A stretch of 43,875 nucleotides of DNA from Perkinsus olseni (lineage: Eukaryota; Perkinsozoa; Perkinsida; Perkinsidae). The translations under genes were made by a program, and so were the position numbers. Under the pieces are notes generated by a model that made no database searches, was not told where the DNA came from, and saw only the letters and a program-made list of their open reading frames with translations. Below, piece by piece: positions 1 to 10,445 of the stretch (its first letter is position 1; the number at the start of each line of letters is the position of its first letter). The stretch covers positions 1-43,875 of the forward strand of contig JABANP010000444.1 of the NCBI GenBank assembly GCA_013115135.1. The letters are read 5' to 3'.

Positions 1-516
1 GGTCTTCAGATAGATGGCTGCCGCAGCGTGCGACTTCTTGCCAACCAACATCAGCTCCGCTTCGCCGCCCACCTGAGCATCTAGGTCTTGAGCGTCTTTC
101 CCCTCGAACTCAGCAGTGAGGCCGATAACGGTGTTGTCCTTGGGGTCGTTGATATCGAAGAAATCAACTACGGCGGTGACAGACCTCTCCTTGCCATTTA
201 GAGTGCGATTACCGTGGAAGCAGTAGGGGTAGTTGGCCGGCTTTTCCAGTGGTGTACAATTGGGTGGGAATGCGAAGCTTCCGTCAGCCGAGACCGATGC
301 TAGCTGGGGGCCAGCGCTGAACGAGGCAACTCGCTCCTCGTCCATTTTAACAAAGTATGCTTCTAGCGCCTTCAAGGCATTGATCAGCTCTGGTGTCACC
401 TCCCAATCATGGATATTAGCAGACGGGAGGCGTCCCGGGAAGTTCTCGAGGCTGCTCACGATTGCTTCGGCGGGTGGAAGGAGAGCTAGAAGGGCGACGG
501 ACCAACTGACGAGCAT
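1..516 (-). CDS. Secreted protein, family A, copy 1 (3' end beyond window)
   Basis: The reading frame is open from an ATG at 516 to the window edge (about 172 residues seen). Residues 1-18 are a typical signal peptide with a hydrophobic core (WSVALLALLPPAEA), so the product is probably exported. It then carries a VTPELINAL helix, a FPPNCTPLE stretch, two more cysteine/aromatic patches and the start of a mixed beta region. I recognise no named domain. Copy 2 (10446-11340) shows that the missing C-terminal part is about 110 residues and rich in beta-type sequence. Copy 1 has no frameshift where copy 2 is broken, so this is likely the working gene. The start was chosen at this ATG because upstream in-frame codons have no ATG and the signal peptide begins here. 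A third relic lies at 30661-30870. Confidence 0.65.
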   Translation of the reverse strand, partial: MLVSWSVALLALLPPAEAIVSSLENFPGRLPSANIHDWEVTPELINALKALEAYFVKMDEERVASFSAGPQLASVSADGSFAFPPNCTPLEKPANYPYCFHGNRTLNGKERSVTAVVDFFDINDPKDNTVIGLTAEFEGKDAQDLDAQVGGEAELMLVGKKSHAAAAIYLKT

Positions 517-540
517 CTTTGAGGATTCGTGGAAACCTTA

Positions 541-2471
541 AAGGGGTAACTGAGGATATCTTCTCTGGCTGGCGATAATACACCTCATAACTGAGTACAG
601 CGCTTAGGGATGATGTGAGCTATGGCGTGATGTGTAGCGTTGTCTAGCACGTATACTTTTGCCCGCGAGTGCAAGATGCGTGCGCTAGATTGACGACTGC
701 ACGCTATGCGCAGGCCGCCACCCGGTTCAGTACTACTCAGCTGTTGGACTTCCATCGGTGTTGTTACCTATACTCCTACTGCATATCATTACTTGTAGAA
801 CGCAGTAGCAATGATTCATTAGTCGTAGATAACCATCTGACATCGTTGTACGCCTTACGCTCGCGTGCATTAGTATACGTTCTATGCTAGAACATGCGCT
901 AGGCTAGAACTAACGATAGACCAAAACTTACGTAAGGCTGGAACTCACGACCACAGCTTCGTTGAACTCACGGAGTTCTCGAACGAACGTCGTGTAACTG
1001 CGCGTGGTAAGGTGTATGTGAGCCTCATTTTACGCGGCTCAACGCGCATAATGCGCGTCAAGGGTGCTCGAACCGAAACGCGTTTTACACGTGACATTGC
1101 GCGTACTACGCATCAAGACGCGTATCAGCTCCCCGTGATCACGCGTAATGGCGCACTTCGTATGCGGTCATAGCGAGGTGTATTTCGTGCTCTTCACTTT
1201 GTGTTTTGCAATGGCGTGAAACTGTTCTACGCGTAGAACTTCTACGCGTAGTCCAGTTGCATCCCCATCGTACTGAGTTATAGTGCACTGCACTAAGTGC
1301 AGTAGTGATACCACCACTGTGGTACTGCGCTCGCGTGCATGAGTATACGTTGTAGGCTAGAACGTAAGCTGCGCTACTAGCTTACGCTATAGAATCTCAT
1401 CACCGAGCAATTCCCTTCGAGACTCGAAGTTCGAGTCTGCTTCCACCACTCTTTGAGCCCCGTCTTGAATAGCCACACTGTACTGCGTTGAAGTGCACAC
1501 CGACTGATAGCAGTTAATGGTTGTTAGCAAGCAGTGAAGATGGTTGTAACTACAGTGCATGAACGCCGTACACGCACACGTGCTACTCTCAAAGCGAACA
1601 AACTTCTAGCGCCGTGGAATCGGAAGCGGGTCGGTCGGATTGACGTTTGACCAGTTTTTGGCGTTAATTCGACGCTCTTTTGAGCTTACCCTCGAGCCTG
1701 TTCGTCACAGTATGCAAACCTCTTTCTGTTGATTGCTAATGGCCCGCTCACTTGCATGCATGAACCCTATCATCGTCCTCTTCGTCACCTTCGTAGCACA
1801 AGCATCATCTCCACTCGATGCCATAAGTACGGCAACTCTATTGGTTACTATGGCCCACGTGCAGTTCCATCAGATACTTGCCCGACAGCGATTTCCTCGT
1901 GGCCCCTACTATACCATCAAAAGGCCGAACTCCTATTTGGTTGCCCATCATCATCCTTACAACAGCAGTGCCCTCCCTTCCGTAAGGTTCATCACTCTCG
2001 CTCGTATGGAACGACTCCCAAGCTCCAGTTCTGTTAGCTGACAACTTCGCATCTACGTAGCCGGTCAGTGATGAGTTTGCGTCAGAGTACTCAACCAGTG
2101 GTATTGGACGCTGTTTGAACTTCGCACTTGCGGGATGATCGTTCTCGGCGAAAGCTCTGTTTTTTGCAAACTCCCGTGGAACTGAGCACTGAAGAAATCA
2201 GATTCACCAAAACTCTCCCAAATTAGCACTATTATGAGTATATAAGCTCCTTCTCTGGCCACGCGTCAGCGATCTGGTCGTTCAATGGTGGTCGCTGCGA
2301 CCACCATCCGCTCCTTGCCATTCGCCCTTCTTCTGTAGTAAAGGGCCTGTACCGAGAGGAGTATTTGTTTTCTTCTAGGTTCTGTACATCGGAGCGCATT
2401 ACACGTTCCACCTCGAGCTTTTGCTCATCTCATCATCACTACAACCTGCGATCGTGACGAAGCCGATCGCG
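541..2471. repeat. Intergenic stretch of dispersed repeats
   Basis: No convincing gene. Several blocks recur elsewhere. 700-755 (containing agtactactcagctgttgga) recurs at 29635-29690 and, shorter, near 11800. 880-1005 recurs at 11850-11985. 1330-1500 recurs at 29757-29885. A short motif with the palindromic core gtatac next to gcgcgag recurs at 648-672, 863-890, 1328-1355, 11440-11465 and 11590-11615. From 1729 to 2262 only short overlapping frames on both strands are seen, none recognisable. 2281-2312 holds a small inverted repeat (ggtggtcgctgcgaccacc). Confidence 0.5.
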
Positions 2472-5400
2472 ATGGAAGTCGAGTTCCACGCGATCGGCTA
2501 TGAGGTGATGGTCATCGCGATGGTTCCCTTGGCTGTACCACCTGTGCATTATCTCTTCGTTTGGGAATGTGGTAGTAGGCCACAACGTAAGTAGATTGAG
2601 CTCACAGTGAACGAGATAGAGCGGAAAGAGTGAGGAGTAGTCGAGAGTATTGGAGTTGATGACGCGAGTTTAGACGAGTATGAGTATGAATCATACTAGC
2701 GTCGCGTCATCAACAAATCATACTGTATGATGAAAGTTAGTCAACACACAGTTCAATTGTGCTTGCGTAGCACTGCTAGGTAGACAGGTCACCTCTCAGT
2801 ATTCATACAACGTGACGACGCTGGAGTCATCCGTCCGAGCGAGGGACATCAGTAATGATGACGATGCAGCCTTCAGTATGGAGGACGTTACTGAGATTTA
2901 CGAAGAGTATGGTATGAATACATTCGCAACCGTGACGGCCTACCCGCAAGGGGACCCTCGGATACCGGTGAACAGTTCTGCCATCGTGTGGAGAGGGAAC
3001 TATTATCTACCATACCACTACTACGAGGTAGGCCCCTGGTGGATACTGGCCACCACGCGACATCGCAGGTCAACTTCATCCCTCTGCGGACTGGCGTTTA
3101 TCATCTTAAAGTGATGTGCATCGAAGAGGACGGGCACTTTCAAAGGGCACTTGTTCTATCACCAAACACAACCACGCCTCTCGCGCTCACGACGGATGAG
3201 GAGTTCCTCAGTAACTTAACTCACACTCTGACGCAGCATCATGGATACGCCGACGAGGTAGCAGAGACATCCAGGCTGCGAGGGCTCGCTTCGCAACCTC
3301 GTGCCATCTCTCCTCTAGACACGCTCGCCATCGGTGTATGGACAAGAATCTCTCACAGGGCGCTACGGTGTCGCCCTGTCGGATAGAACAGTTTTCGGTT
3401 TCTTAGGGACTTCTGAATTTGCTGATGTTCAAGACGATATCGACAGCCAACGCTACAGCTACCCTGTCAATGCCATCGGGAAAGAATTCCCTCCTTCTTC
3501 TCATCCCTTCGCACAGCGGCTCCTTTCGGGCGGGCCAAACCATCGTTTTCGAAATTGTAAGTATTGGTATAACTTCAGCGACCACCGTTGTTCGCAGTTA
3601 CTGCGAGACGCCTTTTATAACGATCTCGACGCCAATGCTGCTGTACCGCCTCTTCTAACAAATCCCGATAACGACGACGTCCTCGGCTCCGTCGTGATTA
3701 TACGATTTTTCAATCAGTCTTCGCCAGAAGTGACTCAGCCCTTCAGTGGAAGTTGCATTCATCGGTCCCTACCGCGGGTACCAGCTCCATTATTAATAAG
3801 ATCGAAACGAGCATCAGATACGGTGCTCGGTCGTTCCTGTTGGTTGGGCTAGTTCAAGTATGATGATGAGTCTGAAGGTTATGGGCGAGGAGATCGCTCG
3901 ACTTCATCACAAGTATCCGACACTGGACGCTCACACAGTAAAGCTCCGCGGTCAACTTCAAAGCGGCGCAGATCTATCCCCAGCGTAACGAGCACGGTGG
4001 ATACTCAACATTGGCCGAGCATGGACCTTTTCCGATGCCAATAATCCCCGGCACCATTGAACCTTCGAGGTGGCTCAAGAGACACTTTCGCTCCCTTTTG
4101 ACGGCGGTATCAGGTGCCGAGCTGCCTGGCCTGTCGATGCCGTGCCAGCGGCAGTTACTGCTGGTGAGTACGAAAAGTTCGTTATTGTCGATTTATTTGA
4201 CGCATACGGTAACCGGCATGAAGATACCAGTGAGGTGAACAGTATATTGGCCTACCTGCAGCTGCAGGAGGGTTTCTCCTGCTCAATCCCCAACGATAAA
4301 ATCAGCCCCTCGACGTCCTCATTTACCATCTACCTCGGTTGCACCACCGCCTCTTCGAGCGCACAACTCGAGATCGTCATCAATGGCCAGCCCATTGATG
4401 TCAGCAGCATCACCCCATTCCCGATCACCCCATCAACAGTGGAAAGGCTGACGACTGGGTGCGCTCCTACTCCGGGCGGCTCGGCTTGGTCGTCGAACAC
4501 ACAATACAACTGGACTTGCACGATGAAAGATTCCTACGGCAACCCGATTAGTCGAGACACCCTGGTCGGTCGAACAGTAGCGACGGTTATCGGTGCGAGT
4601 CTTCATATGAGAGCGATGGTGCACTCACAGTTCTTACCGTTACTATACAGTAACAGCAGCAACGCCTCCAGCAGGTGACAGGGTCACCGTGACACTGTAC
4701 TTGACGGAAAGTGGTATGCTTTCGATAGGTGCACGGAAGGCGTGGTTGAGTCCTTCGGCATCTCGACAACAGGGGTCCACTCAAATGGTGAGTTCCTCTT
4801 CACGCCCAAGTTCACGCAGAACGGCAACTATTCCGTTGCGGTGTGGATTCGCCAAAGGGGAGGTCTGCTTGCTCAGTAAAACTCGGCATGTGTTGCTCTC
4901 CCATCCTCATCTCCGGCCGTCATTCTGTTTCATCAGGTACTTTCGCAACCCTGATTTCACCTCCTTAGTGCATCATCGGTCACTCGTACGGCACAGAACC
5001 TTCACACCGATACCGTACACGACTGTAGCCTACAATGACGCCTACGGTACGCCGGGTGTGAGCCTCAGCGACATCCCGGAAGCGACGAAAGCTAGAAGTG
5101 TCAGATTGATAGGCTCTGTGGAGCTTCGGCTAGATTCAACTTCACCTGTTGAGATGAGAGTGCAACGGGCCCACCCCGATGGCTTCGGAGTGAGAGTGAA
5201 AGTCGGACCACTTGGAAGTACACTCCTGATGAAGACGGGCCTCACTCCGTCTACTGGGAACTCTTCCTCGCTGCGACAGTTCCCTGATAACACTGATAAA
5301 CTCGGACGACGTGGACGCTGACGATGATGGAAGATTCGAAGGTATCATCACTTATGATGTTTTGAGTACGTTGCAAACTAACGCTGGTGACCAGCCGTCG

Positions 5401-5649
5401 GTGTCGGCGCCCGATCTGTCCGCATACTCTGGCTACATGCTTGATATAGTGCTTGAGTACTGGACTGAGGCTCCTTTCGAGGTTGCTGATGATGACCGTC
5501 TGACGATACTGTGGTGTACATCAAACTGCACGGACTCGTCATCGTGGCAGCCGATTCCCTCACTATACGTCTTCTACCCCACAAACGTTGCAGCATCTAC
5601 AGCGGCAGCGTCTCCGGCTGACATCATTCCGATAGTTACGATACTCTGA
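2472..5649 (+). CDS. Multi-exon protein with filamin-type Ig repeats and a PA14-like C-terminus
   Basis: Proposed exon 1 (2472-2543) encodes 24 residues with a signal-like core (VMVIAMVPLAV) and joins in phase to an exon at 2800-3027. Further exons are 3069-3257, 3319-3390, 3434-3556 and 3598 onward. Their introns are 41, 61, 43 and 41 nt, all GT-AG and phase 0. A 44-nt intron at 4070-4113 is also clear. The joined frames carry repeated filamin/ABP280 hallmarks: DAYGN or DSYGN turns (about 4200 and 4535), VNF-x-P-x-x-x-G-x-Y strands (3069 and 3951), FTPKFTQNGNYSVAV (about 4795) and YTPDEDGPHSVYW (about 5219). The last exon (to 5649) has a PA14-like segment, LDIVLEYW...LTILW...IPSLY. Junctions at 3679-3943 and 4560-5310 are unresolved, so the complete protein is not certain. 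Probably an extracellular or surface protein. A 190-bp remnant of the second copy is at 14585. Confidence 0.55.
2544..2799 (+). repeat. Introner-like repeat forming intron 1 of the filamin-repeat gene
   Basis: The block starts with gtgcattatct at the predicted donor and holds the family signature agtagattgagctcacagtg followed by aacgagatagagcgg. The same signature, in the sense orientation of the host gene, is in introns of the EF-hand gene (about 24115-24160) and the coiled-coil gene (39095-39339 and about 38600-38700), with one more copy at 33674-33813. The predicted acceptor is cctctcag ending at 2799. Around the exon 1 start there is also a hairpin (gccgatcgcg at 2462 pairing with cgcgatcggc at 2489). 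Confidence 0.55.
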
Positions 5650-5893
5650 GGCCCCAACACATAGATGATCACTCTGCTGCAGATCGCAGTGGAATTGTAT
5701 TCTGGTGAAAGCATGCGTGATGTTGCGGTTCGTTATCATGCACGAAGTAGTGGCCCCGCTTCCCTGCGCGAATCACCGTTTGAGCTTCAAGTTTCTGGAA
5801 GGATAATGTTGCTACGGCATGAGCGACGCCGGTTCCGCCGGAAGAGTTCCGGTGTCGAGCTTTATTCCCAGTTTCTCTCCGAGTTAAGTGAGG

Positions 5894-7077
5894 ATGGATC
5901 TCAGCATTCGTCCAATCTTCGTTTACGGAACGCTCATGTCGGCGGAGGTCCGGTCGAGTCTAGCCACCGCCACTTCATCGTCTGTGGTGTTTCAGCTGCG
6001 TTCGGCGTTACTCGGCCGCGAAGTCCCTTGTTGCACAGCGGTACTCCCAGCCTCTGCGGGTTATCGGAGGTCAGTCCGTTTTTTGAGCTCTCAAGTGAAA
6101 TAGTGAAAATTCACACAAACTCCGCTTTTCGTGACATTGTGGCCGCTGCCACGCAAAAAAGTCATTTTCTCGTGAGTTGCTGCAACTGAATCCCACGCTG
6201 TGAGAAATGGATATATCACTACGCGAAAGATCATGAAGGTTCATCCTTATTATGCCGGGTTCTATATCACGATCATATGAATCAGTGATTCATGAAAAAT
6301 AATTTGATAATGGATGGTCGATCATATGATATGATCGACCATCCATTATCAGATTATTTTTCGGTCGTATAGTCTTCTCGCGTACTGCACTTCTTCTCAC
6401 GATCAGATTAACTGTCAACGGAGAAAGCTATCCGGCATTGATCAGGGAAACGCAAGGCGAAGGGCAGGCAATAGTCGGTCAGTTGCTGAGTGCTCTCACT
6501 GCAGAAGATTTGAAGCTTATCGTCGAGTACGAAGGCGACGAGTAAGCCCCTACTTGAACGACTCTTCGGATGCTTCCGCTAGCTGTTTCCGCCGGAAACA
6601 GCTAGGAACCTTCCCGGTAAACTCTGCGACGATCTCATCGCATTACCTTTTTTTATAAGCTCCCCCTCTTGTGTTAGAGTCCTACTCTCCAGTACACGTT
6701 CAGACCTTCTTCATCCTCACGACTCGGCTGAGACTTGGTTCCTTTGTTTTGCGGACAGGTACTTCGTTTCGACGCTTAAGGTGATGGGCAGTGAGTCGAT
6801 AGAAGTCGAAGCTGCAGTTTCTTTATGGAAGGAGGACCTACGCTCTCGGCTGGGCCACAAGGGTGAGTCCACCCCAGAGGACGTGTGGAGAAGGTTGGCT
6901 AATTCGAGTTCCCCACTAGAGAGTCTGGGCGTGTTCAATGAACCAACCGCATTTTACGTGTGGAAATCAATTCTGAAATCTATCCACGGTTTCAAAATTG
7001 GTTTATTAATCGAGGGTTCAACCATGCATGAGTTTCGAGTGACCTCGCTGATTTGCTCTCGGATGGGCTGTCAATGA
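5894..7077 (+). CDS. Gamma-glutamylcyclotransferase-like (GGCT/AIG2 fold) protein, copy 1
   Basis: Three exons (5894-6069, 6407-6541, 6759-7077) join in phase to 209 residues. The introns are 337 and 217 nt, start gtcagt and gtaagc, end cag, and are both phase 2. Family marks appear in order: FVYGTLM at residues 9-15 (the substrate loop), GYRRLTVNGESYPALI at about 56-71, then YEGDEYF at 100-106, where Glu101 fits the catalytic acid. VEAAVSLWKEDL follows, as in the usual final strands. The split YEGDE/YF across intron 2 is strong support for the model, since exon 2 alone ends exactly where the family continues. The product would be a small cytosolic enzyme acting on gamma-glutamyl peptides or amines; the substrate cannot be told. 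The last 70 residues (after LGHKG) are not typical of the family. Copy 2 at 15019 is also intact, which argues for selection. Intron 1 contains a fold-back absent from copy 2. Confidence 0.72.
6295..6361. repeat. Fold-back palindrome in GGCT copy 1 intron 1
   Basis: Arms of 31 bp with one mismatch surround a 5-nt loop. The right arm (atgatcgaccatccattatc onward) is present alone in copy 2 at 15406-15437; the left arm and a small second hairpin (atgaatcagtgattcat) are not. The intron is 337 nt here and 291 nt in copy 2. Confidence 0.85.
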
Positions 7078-7180
7078 TCGATGCGTTACGATCCCGGTTG
7101 TTGTTGACTTCCAGTCCCATCCGTGGGTGAATCAACGCTATGGGATGGTCGCTGCTACCTTGCAAGCTCCTTGAAGGAGC

Positions 7181-7539
7181 TTGAAGTTCGAACCCTCAGG
7201 CGTGCGGCCACGCCGCGTGCCATGGGACTTCTCTGAATGGCTCACGGTGGGTTTGGTAGAGGCCGTCGCCGAGGCACGTTCTGTTCGCTCCAAGCATGTA
7301 ACTGACAAGGCAGTGAGTTCTATCTGCGTTGACTGGCGAGCTAGAGCCGGAGTTCCGCTCCTCAGGAGCAGCGTTTGCGCTTGGCGGCCAGAGTTGATGA
7401 TGAGATCGGGGAAGTTATCAATGCGGACTCAGGAAAGCCAGCTTGGGATGACGAGGACTACCTCCTACTTTCCCGGATAGCCCTGGCATGCGAGAGAGAT
7501 CCAAATTCTCGAGTCGGGAACTATGACAAACCGTGAAGG
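7181..7539 (+). pseudogene. Unrecognised coding-like fragment shared by both duplication units
   Basis: The first frame (from about 7200) reads WDFSEWLTVGLVEAVAEA and RSKHVTDKAVSS. It then shifts to another frame (about 7354-7536) reading QEQRLRLAARVDDEIGEV, GKPAWDDEDYLLLSRIAL and RVGNYDKP before a stop. Both parts are charged and helix-like, and the second is more protein-like than any other frame here. Copy 2 (16392-16800) keeps most of it with a 1-nt indel at the aatgcgg block. No family is recognised. It could be a gag-like part of the LINE relic that follows, or the end of an older gene. It lies directly after the GGCT gene in both units. Confidence 0.35.
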
Positions 7540-7996
7540 AAGCGACGTTTCCCAATACCGAACTTTCATTGAGAGTCTTTCAAGTTCTCTCAACAGGTGT
7601 CGAGTTCATGCGTCGCAGGACGGTCCGGGGGATAGAGGGGCATAGAACAGTTTCCTGTCCCCGGGGTCCCCGGGGACAATTCTATTCGAGGAACCCCTCT
7701 TGCCAGGCAAAAGTCGATGCCTCCAAGGCGTGCTGCTGTCTGTGTGGACTCCACAATGTGGAGAGAATCACTGTGATTCAATCACATCACGAGGAACTGT
7801 CCTCATAAGGGAAGTCGACTTGATATCGGAGGCTGCAAATGCTCGTTATCATAACGACGTTATGCAAGACAGTTGGCCACAACGCCTTCTTGGGCGCTGT
7901 GTGCGAGGAAAAACGCATAGTTCTGAGGCAGAATTGTAACATGACAGACTATGGTGATGGGAGTGTTTCACCTGTTGGTGGAGTCTTCGACGAGCT
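7540..7996. other. No gene seen
   Basis: Copy 1 and copy 2 stop matching near 7605. The stretch holds small palindromes such as gtccccggggtccccggggac near 7658 and nothing I can assign. Confidence 0.4.
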
Positions 7997-8480
7997 ATGA
8001 CCCTGTCTTCTCTGCAGTTGAATTGTAGAAGGTCCAATGAGATTATGATGAGTCATATCACGTCTGTCTACAGGCATCCCGATTTTATAATGATATCAGA
8101 ACCTCCGAGGTCGTGTAGCGTGTCTGGATATGACACATTACGGAATCAGGAGGATTGTGACACATGTTTGCTTGCACGTAGGGACCATAGGAATTGAGTC
8201 TATTTGAGTAGATGATCCCATAGCAATCTTACTGTAGTAGTGTACGACACAGATCTAAGCTAGATCATCTAGCCCTGGCGAGGCATGAGTCTGAAAACGA
8301 GGCCATCCTCGAGGCGTTAGCTGCACTGAGAGAACCCCCTGTGCTCGCTGTTGGGGATAGCAACGGCTCACACCCTCTATGGGACCCTCGTTACGCGCAG
8401 CGCTCGAGCCCTTGTTCAAGGAGATTGGGGAGAATAGTCGAGACATTCTTTATTAGAGTCTCTAATTTAGAAAGGGTTTC
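7997..8480 (+). pseudogene. Relic of a LINE-type APE endonuclease
   Basis: The frame at 7997-8195 reads SLQLNCRRSNEIM, then PDFIMISEPP and VSGYDTLR. This matches the start of exonuclease/endonuclease/phosphatase domains in non-LTR retrotransposons (the LN and EP motifs). After stops and a frame change, 8280-8480 reads ENEAILEALAALREPP and VLAVGDSNGSHPLW, the second hallmark (GDFNAHHPLW in active elements; here Phe is Ser). The reading frame is broken between the blocks and no reverse transcriptase follows, so this is a dead fragment. Confidence 0.55.
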
Positions 8481-8507
8481 ATAATAAACCTTCATTTGCT
8501 GAGGTGA

Positions 8508-8645
8508 ACAGCAGTGACTCGATACAGGTTTCGCCGTTTCCGTGTGGAAGGAGGATCTCAGTTTTGACTTTGCTTCGGCGATAAGCCGGTCCTGGAGAAT
8601 GTCTGGGCTCCACTGAGTCTGAGTTCTATTGAGTCTGCTCGCTCA
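8508..8645 (+). pseudogene. Third relic of the GGCT gene (exon 3 part)
   Basis: DNA at 8508-8560 reads SDSIQ, then after a one-base shift AVSVWKEDLS, against SESIEVEAAVSLWKEDLR in the intact genes. About 40 nt on, ENVW and LSLSSIES echo EDVWRRLANSSSPLES. Only this piece is seen; exons 1 and 2 are missing. Confidence 0.45.
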
Positions 8646-8680
8646 ATTTCCCTCACCCAGGAAGATATTCAGCCATGCAT

Positions 8681-8737
8681 GGGTGTAACTGAAGCACAAC
8701 CAGTTCACAGTGAACTGATTGTGTTTCGGTTACACCC
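8681..8737. repeat. Imperfect 28-bp fold-back
   Basis: Arms of 28 bp (starting gggtgtaact, ending tacaccc) flank a single central base. Three of 28 pairs differ, two of them leaving G-T pairs. Confidence 0.8.
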
Positions 8738-10445
8738 TCTTGAACTGTTCACTGTGAGCATAGGACTCGCAAGGCAGTGTGGTCCATCTGAGTCAGCCTG
8801 CGACCAAGAACTGGAGTGTTACTCCTCAAGAACTGCGGTCACGGGGGATGGCCGATGCCGTGTCAGGCGGGGTGGTATGACTCATACGGCACCAATCTGG
8901 TACCCAACTTATACGTGCTTAGACTACTTTGGTCTCACGTGGAGTCGTACAGTTTCGTCTCGAGTCAATTCGAACATCTCCATTCCGTGCAGTACCAGTC
9001 AGTACGACTTCGAGCCTCAAAGTCTGAGGCGTACAGCTTCAATTGTTACAGTTTCATTCTGCACAGTAGGACTGCGTCCAGCTCAACCATACGATTCCCC
9101 GAACCGATTGAGGTCAACTCATTGGGCCAGTTTACTCGGGAAGACGCCCGGCGCGCGATGGGACATTGGCTTTGTGATAGAGCTAGTGAGTGATTCGGTT
9201 GGAGAGTTGGAGTGAGTAGGACGTGTCATCATCGAGAGTCAGTTTGTTTTATTCTCTAAATAACCTCCCGCCCACCCTGGCGACGTGGTGTGGCTCCTCT
9301 CTGTGATGCCGGAGCTGCTCCATCATATTGGCCGAAGACGTGGCGCGCCTCGCGCGGTCCTCCGGCCCACGCCCCAACGCCGGTGAGAAAGGGAGCCGCG
9401 TAAGAGAGATCATAACTTGGGGCTCCACAATCTGTGGACCACAAGTTCCCTGTAGACGTGTATTTATGGGCATTGCCCATGCCCATGCACTTGCCAAGTG
9501 CAGTTAGATACACATGGCTCTCCTGTGGAAGCTGTGCGAGCAAACAAGTTGTTTGAAAGTTTCAAATTGAAACAACGGTTGTTTAACAACCCACCCTTTC
9601 CGCGATGGAAATCTTGGCTGACCGGTTGCCAGATCTACTCTCCACCCTGTGGCCAGGGTTGGAATCCCGTCGAAAGTGGCGGGGAAAGTTTTCCGGCGGA
9701 ACGTGCCGTGGGCCACGGGCCGTGGCCCAGTTATCATTGATAACTATATTTCACACGAGTTCACAGAGCTTATTCGCTGCCTTATACGCTTGCCCTAGTG
9801 ACTAGAACCTAGTCGCTGCGGGTAAGGCGAGCTCCGCATTGCGGAGTCCGCAAGCTCACGATTTCTCGACATAACAGGGCTGAGCAGAAAAGGAGTGGGT
9901 GCCTAGTCTCGGTGACCCCACACTCTGTGTGCTCAACGAGTGCAAGATAACCAGAGAGTTGCCAACTTGCATCGTCTCGAACGGGCAAGTTAGGCGAGTC
10001 ACATAATGCGAAGAATTGGTTGGTGGAGTCGATGCGTGCAACGACATACTACTAGAATGCTCACTGTTTGATCTGGCCCCGCCTGAACGCGACTCCCGGA
10101 AGACGCTGTATATCTGAGAATGCCTAACTACAAGGGTATAGGCATGGCGATTACTAGGACTACTTTTACTAAAAACTGGGTATGCGGATGAGAGACTGGC
10201 CATAGCTCGGCCCGAGCAAACCACGCGTGCCATTAGTGCACACAAAAGTAGTTAGTACAACGAGATGAACGGGTAGACAAGTGATGCTCAGCACTTCATC
10301 GAGCATCCAGCAAGCCATAGTCGCATCCCGGATCGGGACACCCGATAATGTATAAACCAGCGTTTCCACTAGCCGCTCGACCAATACGAAAAGCTGAGGA
10401 TGATACAAATCCTCGTTGATACTCCCCACAGTTCAGAATGAATGA
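8738..10445. other. No gene seen; cluster of short palindromes at 9414-9736
   Basis: Within 9414-9736 short inverted repeats follow each other closely: ccaca/tgtgg, gggcattgccc, gcacttgccaagtgc, caaacaagttgtttg, gggccacgggccgtggccc and agttatcattgataact. A minus-strand frame across 9256-9543 reads CGAPSYDLSYAAPFLTG and may be an old mobile-element protein, but I cannot name it. 10199-10232 resembles 17818-17850 (cggcccgagcaaaccacgcg type), another trace of the duplication. Confidence 0.4.

Noticed and set aside
1729..2262. Overlapping open frames on both strands
   Set aside because: Three frames are open at once, with no motif, no splice support and no similarity between the duplication units.
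9256..9543. Minus-strand protein reading CGAPSYDLSYAAPF
   Set aside because: Part of the frame is made of the local palindromes and no family is recognised.
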